A DNA stretch of 64,000 nt, from contig NZ_JAHLQF010000001.1 in the NCBI RefSeq assembly GCF_018918285.1, positions 62,001 to 126,000 on the forward strand. Direction: 5' to 3'. Positions within the stretch are counted from its first letter, which is position 1. Each line of letters starts with the position of its first letter. Source of the DNA: Clostridium mobile (GTDB lineage Bacteria; Bacillota; Clostridia; Clostridiales; Clostridiaceae). A program made the position numbers and the translations under genes. Shown here piece by piece: positions 57,646 to 64,000 of this stretch. Under the pieces are notes generated by a model, which did not search any database, was not told where the DNA came from, and was given only the letters and a program-made list of their open reading frames with translations.

Positions 57646-58638
57646 ATGAAATATAAGTTAAAAAGCATTTATGACCCATACCTACCAAGACAAGTTAATG
57701 ATTTTTTAAACTATTTAGGTACTATCAAAGGAAAATCTATCAATACTATAAATGGTTATAAAATCGACTTAACCATGTTCTTTAGATTTTTAAAACTATA
57801 TAGAGGCATGGTATCCGAAGACATTGAATTTGACTTAATTAAAATTAACGATATTGATGATGATTTCATAAGAGAGGTGAACCTTTCGGATTTGTATGCA
57901 TTTTTAGCTTTTGCAGAAAATTATAGAGATAACGGAAGCTACGCTAGAGCTAGAAAAGTAGCCACATTGAGATCCTTCTTTAAGTATCTTAATGGAAAAG
58001 CAAGGATACTAGAAGAAAATCCAGCACTAGACTTAGAATCACCTAAAATCAATAAAAGAAACCCTATTTATCTCACCTTAGACGAAAGTAAGAAATTATT
58101 AAATGCGATTACAGGCAGGTATAAGGAAAGAGATTATTGTATTATCACCCTATTTTTAAATTGCGGATTGAGACTATCAGAGTTATGCGGAATCGATATC
58201 CCTAAAATTAAAGGTGACACCTTAACCGTAGTTGGTAAAGGAGATAAAGAAAGAACTATTTATCTAAATAAGGCATGTATAAAAGCTATTGACGATTACT
58301 TACAGGTTAGAAATAAGGATAATGATAAAATCAAAGATAAAGACGCCCTCTTTATAAGCAAAAACTATACAAGAATCAATAAGCGCTCTGTTGAAATGTT
58401 GGTAAAAAAATACGTTGAGAAAGCTGGATTGGATGATGAGAATTACACCCCTCACAAACTTAGGCATACAGCTGCTACTTTAATGTACAAATATGGGAAT
58501 GTGGATATTAGAAGTTTACAACAGATATTAGGCCATGAAAATGTTTCTACTACTCAAATATACACTCATGTAGATAACGAAAGACTAAGAGAAGCAGTTA
58601 AATCTAATCCACTAAGCGAAGAATATTCAGATGAATAA
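57646..58638 (+). CDS. XerC/XerD-type tyrosine recombinase
   Basis: 330-residue tyrosine recombinase with every catalytic residue: Arg176 (NCGLRLSEL), Lys198 (VVGKGDKERTIYL), His270 and Arg273 (TPHKLRHTAA), His297 (ILGHENVSTTQ) and Tyr306 (IYTHV). The N-terminal SAM-like DNA-binding domain covers about 12-125. It resembles chromosomal Xer proteins more than phage integrases, and no phage or transposon genes are near. It could resolve chromosome dimers, working with FtsK (41.9 kb). ATG 57646 follows TAAGGAGGT. Confidence 0.9.
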   Translation: MKYKLKSIYDPYLPRQVNDFLNYLGTIKGKSINTINGYKIDLTMFFRFLKLYRGMVSEDIEFDLIKINDIDDDFIREVNLSDLYAFLAFAENYRDNGSYARARKVATLRSFFKYLNGKARILEENPALDLESPKINKRNPIYLTLDESKKLLNAITGRYKERDYCIITLFLNCGLRLSELCGIDIPKIKGDTLTVVGKGDKERTIYLNKACIKAIDDYLQVRNKDNDKIKDKDALFISKNYTRINKRSVEMLVKKYVEKAGLDDENYTPHKLRHTAATLMYKYGNVDIRSLQQILGHENVSTTQIYTHVDNERLREAVKSNPLSEEYSDE

Positions 58639-58669
58639 AAATAAGAGGATTTCCCCTCTTATTTTTTCT
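58638..58669. terminator. Bidirectional terminator between the recombinase and the cysteine-rich gene
   Basis: AATAAGAGG (58640-58648) pairs with CCTCTTATT (58655-58663), with T-rich tails on both strands. It serves two convergent genes. Confidence 0.88.
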
Positions 58670-58674
58670 TCTTA

Positions 58675-59043
58675 TTATTTTCTTATTATTTTTATCAATC
58701 CAGGAAACTCTTCATAAGTATATTCTTCCCTTTTTATTTCATCTTCTAGAATTTCATTCAATCCATCTATATCATCAATAAATTCTACTTCTTCTGGCCC
58801 TTCTATACTTTCATCGCATACACTTTTAGATCCATAACTGTAATCTAAATTATTTAATTCATCCTCATCTTCAAATTCATCTTCAATAATTTCATCAATT
58901 TTAACACTTCTCATATCTTTTGACTCTTCTAAGCATTTGCCGCAGTTATCGCATGTTTTATTATTATCTAAATCACAAGTATAACACTCCCCACACTCAT
59001 TGCATTGATTAGCATGATTAAATATACAGCATTTATTTGACAT
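58675..59043 (-). CDS. Small cysteine-rich, acidic protein of unknown function
   Basis: 122 residues in two parts. The first 40 hold nine cysteines: Cys5, Cys6, then a run of four spaced CxxC (14, 17, 20, 23) and a CxxCxxC at 31, 34, 37, suited to a zinc or iron-sulfur centre. The rest is strongly acidic (an EDEFEDEDE stretch) with a short basic tail (LIKIIRK). I do not recognise the family. A good ribosome site (GAGGAG) precedes it, and it is divergent from lexA over 147 bases, so the two promoters share an interval that holds a LexA-like box. Confidence 0.8.
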   Translation of the reverse strand: MSNKCCIFNHANQCNECGECYTCDLDNNKTCDNCGKCLEESKDMRSVKIDEIIEDEFEDEDELNNLDYSYGSKSVCDESIEGPEEVEFIDDIDGLNEILEDEIKREEYTYEEFPGLIKIIRK

Positions 59044-59122
59044 CTTTAGTAATCTCCTCTTTTATAATATTTACATTATGCAATTATATCAGAAGCTCAT
59101 TCCAATTTCAACTAACATACGA

Positions 59123-59134
59123 GAACATAAGTTT
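59123..59134. promoter_or_regulatory. Probable LexA box at lexA
   Basis: GAACATAAGTTT differs from GAAC-N4-GTTC by one base. It overlaps the lexA -35, a position for autorepression, and could also affect the divergent cysteine-rich gene. Confidence 0.6.
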
Positions 59135-59161
59135 GATATTTAATAATATATATGATATAAT
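59133..59161 (+). promoter_or_regulatory. Sigma-A-type promoter for lexA
   Basis: TTGATA (59133-59138), 17-bp spacer, TATAAT (59156-59161) with extended -10 TGA. Confidence 0.8.
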
Positions 59162-59190
59162 TCACTTATGATAGATTGTGAGGTGTTTTT

Positions 59191-59793
59191 ATGATAAAAC
59201 GGGATAAGCAAAGGGAAATATATGATTTTATAAAAGATCAGGTAAGAGAAAAAGGATATCCCCCTTCTGTTCGTGAAATCTGTGAAGCTGTAGGTTTAAA
59301 ATCAACCTCTACTGTTCATGGTCATCTAAAAAGATTGGAGAAAAAGGGACTGTTGAGAAGAGACCCTACTAAGCCAAGAGCCATAGAATTAGTACATGAT
59401 AATATCAATAAAAAAGAAATGCTTAATATACCAATCATAGGTACCGTTACTGCAGGGCAGCCAATACTTGCTGTGGAAAACATCGAAGATACCTTTGCAT
59501 TACCTGTGAATTTTATAAATAGTAACAAGGACCTATTCATGCTAAAAATCCAAGGCGAAAGCATGATCGACGTTGGAATTATGGATGAAGACTGGGTTAT
59601 TGTTGAAAAATCAGATTCTGCTGATAACGGAGAAATAATCGTAGCTTTAATCGAAAACGAAGCTACAGTAAAGAGATTTTATAAAGAAGATGGCTACATA
59701 CGATTACAACCAGAAAATAAAAATATGCAACCTATATTAGTGAAAGACTGTAAAGTCATTGGAAAAATTGTAGGGTTGTTTAGAAAGTATTAA
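59191..59793 (+). CDS. lexA: SOS repressor LexA
   Basis: 200-residue repressor that cleaves itself when RecA is activated. The N-terminal winged helix-turn-helix (about 1-65; [23 protein letters not shown]) is followed by the Ala88-Gly89 cleavage site in TVTAGQPI and the peptidase dyad Ser124 (QGESMIDVG) and Lys161 (ATVKRFY). Length is typical. Site GAGGTG precedes ATG 59191. Confidence 0.97.
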   Translation: MIKRDKQREIYDFIKDQVREKGYPPSVREICEAVGLKSTSTVHGHLKRLEKKGLLRRDPTKPRAIELVHDNINKKEMLNIPIIGTVTAGQPILAVENIEDTFALPVNFINSNKDLFMLKIQGESMIDVGIMDEDWVIVEKSDSADNGEIIVALIENEATVKRFYKEDGYIRLQPENKNMQPILVKDCKVIGKIVGLFRKY

Positions 59794-59803
59794 AGTATTA
59801 GTG

Positions 59804-59832
59804 AAGGTGACCTTGCGGGTCACCTTTTTTAT
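59804..59832 (+). terminator. Intrinsic terminator after lexA
   Basis: AAGGTGACC (59804-59812), five-base loop, GGTCACCTT (59818-59826) and six Ts. The T run overlaps the stop codon of the convergent ynbB gene; the opposite strand lacks a T run, so it acts for lexA only. Confidence 0.92.
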
Positions 59833-61112
59833 TCATTGATTATTTTGTTTAACGCGATGAGAATACCTATTTTAGCATGATCAAAAGTTAATCCTCCTTG
59901 AAGATATGCTATATAAGGGTCTCTTATTGGAGCATCTGCAGATAACTCTATTGATGAACCTTGAACAAATGCACCAGCAGCCATAATTACTTGATCTTCA
60001 TAACCAGGCATTTCCCACGGCTCACATTGTACGAAAGAATCTATAGGTGAACCCGCCTGTATGCCTTTACAGAATTTTATTAACTTTTCCTTATCATTGA
60101 ACTTAACAGCTTGAATTATATCACTTCTCTTTTCGTTATATTTAGGTAACACTTCAAAGCCAGCTAGTTCCATTATTCTAGAACACAATATTGCACCTTT
60201 TACCGCTTCCATTGATATATGTGGTGCGAGGAATAATCCTTGGAATAACAGCCTCATAACACCAAAAGTAGAGCCACATTCCCCTCCTAAGCCTGGTGTA
60301 GTAAGTCTATAAGATGCCATTTCAACATACTCACTCTTCCCTACTATATATCCTCCAGTAGGAGCAATTCCACCACCTATATTTTTGATTAAAGATCCTG
60401 CCATAAGGTCTGCTCCAACATCAGTAGGTTCTAAAGTATCTGTAAATTCTCCGTAGCAATTATCCACAAAACATATTACGTCTTTTCTTATGCTTTTTAC
60501 CCTTTCAATTACGTCCTTTATTTCACTTATCAACATTGAATTTCTCCAGCCATAGCCTGTAGATCTCTGTATATGTACTAATCTTATACTTTTATCTTCT
60601 CTTAATATTTCTTCCATGGAATCAAAATCTACTTTTCCGCCTTTAAGATCTATTTGTCTGTAGTTTATTCCGTAGTCCTTTAACGAACCCGTGTTGTCCT
60701 CCCCTGTTAAACCAATTATACTATGAAGAGTATCATAAGGCGATCCCGTTACCGCAAACATAGTATCTCCTGGCCTTAGATTTCCAAATAGTGCAGTACC
60801 TATAGCATGAGTACCGCTTACAAAGTGAGGCCTTACTAAAGCACTTTCACAATTAAACACCCTAGCATATACTTTATCTAATGAATCTCTACCTATATCA
60901 GCATATCCATATCCAGTAGAATTGGTGAAGTGAGAATCGCTTATTCTCTCTTTTTGTAAAGCATTAAGAACTTTTAATTGATTGTATTCTCTAATTTGAT
61001 GATAGCTTTTAAACTCAACTTCTATATCTTCGAGAGCTTTATCGTATAGATCAATAACATTCTCTCCAATTTTATATAGATTTTTAAGTTGTTCTTTTGT
61101 TAAATCAAACAT
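59829..61112 (-). CDS. ynbB: YnbB family PLP enzyme (methionine gamma-lyase-like)
   Basis: 427-residue fold-type I pyridoxal-phosphate protein of the YnbB/Met_gamma_lyase family. HFTNSTGYGYADIGRDSLDKVYARVF, the substrate-site VSGTHAIGTALFG, CFVDNCYGEF and the likely PLP lysine in AGSLIKNIGGGIAPTGGYIVG. Its substrate is unproven; database names vary between methionine gamma-lyase and aluminium-resistance protein. It is the last gene of the mutL-miaA-hfq-ynbB unit, as in B. subtilis. Confidence 0.9.
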   Translation of the reverse strand: MFDLTKEQLKNLYKIGENVIDLYDKALEDIEVEFKSYHQIREYNQLKVLNALQKERISDSHFTNSTGYGYADIGRDSLDKVYARVFNCESALVRPHFVSGTHAIGTALFGNLRPGDTMFAVTGSPYDTLHSIIGLTGEDNTGSLKDYGINYRQIDLKGGKVDFDSMEEILREDKSIRLVHIQRSTGYGWRNSMLISEIKDVIERVKSIRKDVICFVDNCYGEFTDTLEPTDVGADLMAGSLIKNIGGGIAPTGGYIVGKSEYVEMASYRLTTPGLGGECGSTFGVMRLLFQGLFLAPHISMEAVKGAILCSRIMELAGFEVLPKYNEKRSDIIQAVKFNDKEKLIKFCKGIQAGSPIDSFVQCEPWEMPGYEDQVIMAAGAFVQGSSIELSADAPIRDPYIAYLQGGLTFDHAKIGILIALNKIINE

Positions 61113-61162
61113 TTTATTAGAACCCTCCAGTTAACATTAATTACTTAAACATATTATCATAT

Positions 61163-61193
61163 AAAAAAAGAATAGGCAAAATTTATTTGCCTA
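61163..61193 (-). terminator. Intrinsic terminator after hfq
   Basis: On the minus strand TAGGCAAA, loop, TTTGCCTA, then a seven-T run (plus-strand As at 61163-61169). It begins in the hfq stop codon and separates hfq from ynbB. Confidence 0.9.
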
Positions 61194-61427
61194 CTCTTCT
61201 TGAAAATTATTAAATAATATCGGTCTATTAGGAGTAATCGTAGATACTGCATGTTTGTAAACCAACATCTGTTTGCCATTACAATCTAATATGATTGTAA
61301 AAGAATCAAACCCTCTTACAAATCCCTTTATTTGGTATCCATTAGTTAAATATATGATAACTTCGATTCTATTTTTTCTGGCTCCATTTAAAAATATATC
61401 CTGTAGGTTATTAACTGCTTTACTCAT
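61191..61427 (-). CDS. hfq: RNA chaperone Hfq
   Basis: 78-residue Sm-like hexameric RNA chaperone. The Sm1 motif ([41 protein letters not shown]) and Sm2 motif YKHAVSTI are intact; the C-terminal tail is short ([12 protein letters not shown]), as in Gram-positive forms. An in-frame GTG at 61434-61436 lies inside the ribosome site GGAGGGTG, so ATG at 61427 is used. Placement next to miaA matches most bacteria. Confidence 0.96.
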   Translation of the reverse strand: MSKAVNNLQDIFLNGARKNRIEVIIYLTNGYQIKGFVRGFDSFTIILDCNGKQMLVYKHAVSTITPNRPILFNNFQEE

Positions 61428-61496
61428 ATGTATCACCCTCCATTAAATGATTATTATAAATATTCTATAAAGTATGCTAAAATCCTCTAAGTTTTA

Positions 61497-62423
61497 TCAT
61501 CTTGAATAGTTATTTATAATATATTCTATTATCTCCTCATCAGAATTAAAATCATCTTTATTAATCCAAATTGAATTTTCTGCCCTTCTAAACCATGTCA
61601 ATTGTCTTTTAGCATAATTTCTACTGCCTTTTTTTATTAAGTAAACAGCTTCATCTAAAGATATCTTACCGTTAAGATAATAAAGTATTTCCTTATATCC
61701 AATGCCCTGCATAGATTGCATATACTCTGTACAACCCATATCTTTTAACTTTTTAACTTCATCAATAAGCCCTTGATTAAGCATAATATCTACTCTTTCA
61801 TCAATTCTACTATAAAGCTTTTCTCTGTCCATAGTTAAAATAAAATATCGCAGGTTATAAGAACTCTTCTCTTCAATTTCTTCTTTTGAATATTCACTTA
61901 TACTCTTTCCCGTTATCTTATATACTTCTAGAGCTCTAATAACTCTTTTAAGGTTATTGTAATGAATGTTATTATAAGAATACGGATCTATATCCTTTAA
62001 TAAACTATGGACGTATTCTTTGCCTTTTTCCTCTGCTAACCCTTGTAGATACTCCCTATAATTTTCATCGCTTATCGCCTCTGTAAACTTGTAATCATGT
62101 ATAATGGAATTTATATATAGCCCAGTTCCACCAACTAACATAGGCAACTTATTTTTATTGTATATATCATCAATGGCTCTTTCTGCATAATCTTTAAATT
62201 GGGAAGCATTGAAACTTTCATTTGGTTCAACCACATCTATCAAATAATGTTTAATTCCATCCATTTCATCTTCAGTTATCTTGGCAGAGCCAATATTCAT
62301 ATACTTGTATATTTGCATTGAATCAGCAGATATTATTTCACCATTAAGATGTTTTGCCAATTGTATAGATATATTGGTTTTTCCAACTGCAGTAGGGCCC
62401 GTTAGCACTAATAAATCTCTCAT
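61497..62423 (-). CDS. miaA: tRNA dimethylallyltransferase MiaA
   Basis: 308-residue enzyme that adds dimethylallyl to A37 of tRNAs reading UNN codons. P-loop GPTAVGKT (9-16), then [25 protein letters not shown], the [12 protein letters not shown] segment and the C-terminal [13 protein letters not shown]. Its stop is 70 bases before hfq. TrmD, RimO and TruB elsewhere in the window complete a set of translation-accuracy modifications. Confidence 0.96.
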   Translation of the reverse strand: MRDLLVLTGPTAVGKTNISIQLAKHLNGEIISADSMQIYKYMNIGSAKITEDEMDGIKHYLIDVVEPNESFNASQFKDYAERAIDDIYNKNKLPMLVGGTGLYINSIIHDYKFTEAISDENYREYLQGLAEEKGKEYVHSLLKDIDPYSYNNIHYNNLKRVIRALEVYKITGKSISEYSKEEIEEKSSYNLRYFILTMDREKLYSRIDERVDIMLNQGLIDEVKKLKDMGCTEYMQSMQGIGYKEILYYLNGKISLDEAVYLIKKGSRNYAKRQLTWFRRAENSIWINKDDFNSDEEIIEYIINNYSR

Positions 62424-62438
62424 AGTATACCTCCCCCG

Positions 62439-64000
62439 CTATTGTATTCTTTTAAATCTCTTTTCTAACTCATTTAATGTAATTTTAATAATAGTTGGCC
62501 TACCATGAGGGCATGTAAAAGGTTCTTCTATGTATCTTAAATCTTCTAATAACCACTCCATTTCCTCCAAAGATAATTTGTCATTTGCCTTTACTGCGGC
62601 TTTACAAGCAAGTGTGGCTATTGAGTTATATTTTACTTCTACAGTTTCCCCACTTCCTAAATTCTTTATATTATCAATTATATCCATAAATAAGCTGTTT
62701 ATTTCAGGTTTTCCCAAGATAAAAGGCACCTCTTTAATATTTATAGTATTATCTCCAAAAACTTCAATATTAAATCCAACTCTAGCAAACAAATCCTTAT
62801 TTTCCTCATAACAAGTAAAGTCTTCGGGAGTTAATTCTAATACCACAGGAGATAGCAATAGTTGTGATTTTACAGTAGCATTAGAAATATTAAATTTATA
62901 CTTTTCAAAAATAATTTTTTCATGGGCAGCATGTTGGTCTACAATAAACAGATCCTCTAAGCACTGAGCCAATATATATGAAGCATTAAACTGCCCAATA
63001 ATTTTAAGTCTAGGGAATTTAGCTTCCCTTACAACCGTAACAGTAGATTCTTGTATTTCTTTTATTTCATCCATTCTGTTTATTTCGTTAAAATTTTTAT
63101 TCTCTTCTATTTTATTGCTTAAAGTTGGAATAATCTCATCCATAACTATTTCTCTTTTGTCTAGATCTATAGGTAGTTGAATTTTTTCTACTACAGGAGC
63201 CTCATATTTATATCCTTCATACTTTGTGAATATATTTCCATTTTCCTTTACAACTTCATGATTATTGTTATTGCTATTATCTCTCTCTCCATAACTGACT
63301 TCTTCTATCTTATCTATACTATCTGCTTCAATATTAAACGTGTCTTTTAAACTCTCTTTTAGAGATTGATGAACGGTTTTAAATATTGTAGAAAATATGC
63401 TTCTATCATCTTTAAATTTTACTTCAGTTTTGGTTGGATGAACATTAACATCCACATATTCTGCATATATATCTAAAAATAAAACGAAAAAAGGAAACTT
63501 ATTCACCGTTAAAAATGATTTAAATGCATTTTCTACAGCAGTTGTAATGGATTTGCTTTTTATATATCTTTTATTTACAAATATGCTTTGATTGTTTCTA
63601 CTCCCCCTACTTATACTTTCATTACCTATATATCCATATACAGATGAAATATCTCCATGATATTCAAAGTAATTTACATTATCAACTACATTTTTGCCGT
63701 ATATAGCCCTTATAACATTAAGCATATTACCGTCACCATATGTATTTACCACCATTTTATTGTTATTATAAAGTTTAAATCCTATATGAGGGTTTGCAAG
63801 AGCTAATCTTTGCACTATATCGGATATTAATGCTCCTTCCCTAGATACTGATTTCATAAACTTAAGTCTAGCTGGCACATTATAAAACAAATCTTCTACT
63901 TCAATAGTAGTTCCTACATTCATCCCTGTTTCTTTATTGGATACAATTCTTCCACCTTCTAAGCATATTTCTTTACCATAACTAAAATCTTCAACTCTAC
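62439..64000 (-). CDS. mutL: DNA mismatch repair protein MutL, C-terminal part (5' end outside window)
   Basis: The frame is open to the window edge, so the first part (GHKL ATPase motifs) is missing. Visible are the end of the ATPase domain (GMNVGTTIEVEDLFYNVPARLKFMKS), the transducer domain with VNVHPTKTEVKF, a linker, and the C-terminal domain with the metal-dependent endonuclease motif DQHAAHEKIIFE. The presence of that motif implies a nicking MutL, as expected where no MutH exists. The final CPHGRPT is the conserved zinc-site end. miaA starts 15 bases downstream. Confidence 0.95.
   Translation of the reverse strand, partial: RVEDFSYGKEICLEGGRIVSNKETGMNVGTTIEVEDLFYNVPARLKFMKSVSREGALISDIVQRLALANPHIGFKLYNNNKMVVNTYGDGNMLNVIRAIYGKNVVDNVNYFEYHGDISSVYGYIGNESISRGSRNNQSIFVNKRYIKSKSITTAVENAFKSFLTVNKFPFFVLFLDIYAEYVDVNVHPTKTEVKFKDDRSIFSTIFKTVHQSLKESLKDTFNIEADSIDKIEEVSYGERDNSNNNNHEVVKENGNIFTKYEGYKYEAPVVEKIQLPIDLDKREIVMDEIIPTLSNKIEENKNFNEINRMDEIKEIQESTVTVVREAKFPRLKIIGQFNASYILAQCLEDLFIVDQHAAHEKIIFEKYKFNISNATVKSQLLLSPVVLELTPEDFTCYEENKDLFARVGFNIEVFGDNTINIKEVPFILGKPEINSLFMDIIDNIKNLGSGETVEVKYNSIATLACKAAVKANDKLSLEEMEWLLEDLRYIEEPFTCPHGRPTIIKITLNELEKRFKRIQ

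Noticed and set aside
1-64000. Mobile elements, prophage, CRISPR, tRNA or rRNA
   Set aside because: No transposase, repeat-spacer array, terminal repeats of an element or recognisable RNA gene was found; the recombinase is the only hint and has no partners.

Overview
The window is a stretch of low-GC Gram-positive chromosome whose gene content and order point to a spore-forming Clostridium-type anaerobe. The evidence is strong AT richness, near-universal AGGAGG ribosome sites, frequent TTG and GTG starts, sporulation genes (spoVS, ymxH, tepA, a SpoIIIE-like ftsK), CodY, RNase Y, and the smc-ftsY-ylxM-ffh-rpsP-rimM-trmD-rplS order shared with Bacillus. No species can be named from the sequence alone. 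I see no rRNA, tRNA, insertion sequence, prophage or CRISPR array.

Layout. 1-5.7 kb: smc 3' end, the SRP pair ftsY/ffh with ylxM, then rpsP-khpA-rimM-trmD-rplS. 5.7-11.1 kb: lepB, rbgA, rnhB, an opposite-strand yraN, comM and dprA. 11.2-14.3 kb: topA and codY. 14.4-23.6 kb: rpsB-tsf-pyrH-frr, then uppS-cdsA, a permease, dxr-rseP-ispG. 23.6-27.9 kb: polC. 27.9-35.5 kb: a leader with an intrinsic terminator, then rimP-nusA-rnpM-ylxQ-infB-rbfA-nrnA-truB-ribF. 35.5-41.8 kb: rpsO, pnp, an M16 peptidase, ymxH, dapG, tepA. 41.9-49.4 kb: ftsK/spoIIIE, rimO, pgsA, recA, rny, spoVS. 49.5-52.0 kb: a three-gene membrane cassette (UbiA-type phosphoribosyltransferase, GT-C glycosyltransferase, SMR-type flippase). 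52.1-57.0 kb: an aminotransferase, HPr, a DUF378 protein, purB, gdhA. 57.0-57.6 kb: the only long gene-free stretch. 57.6-59.8 kb: a Xer-type recombinase, a cysteine-rich acidic protein of unknown function and lexA. 59.8-64 kb, minus strand: mutL-miaA-hfq-ynbB.

How the genes work together. Most of the window is information processing: secretion targeting (FtsY, Ffh, LepB), ribosome assembly and rRNA/tRNA modification (RimM, TrmD, RbgA, RimP, RbfA, RimO, TruB, MiaA), translation factors (EF-Ts, RRF, IF2), RNA turnover (PNPase, RNase Y, NrnA, Hfq) and replication, recombination and repair (PolC, TopA, DprA, ComM, RecA, LexA, MutL). Lipid and envelope steps (UppS, CdsA, Dxr, IspG, PgsA, DapG) are interleaved as in other Firmicutes.

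The less ordinary parts are the putative lipid-linked sugar cassette at 49.5-52.0 kb, the gene-poor interval with inverted repeats before the recombinase, the cysteine-rich gene divergent from lexA, and several visible regulatory structures: a promoter-terminator leader before rimP, a hairpin covering the ymxH ribosome site, a sigma-H-like promoter inside the rny terminator, LexA boxes at recA and lexA, and leaders before rplS, rpsB and rpsO. Coding starts were chosen by ribosome-site spacing and family N-termini. All regulatory calls rest on reading the sequence by eye.
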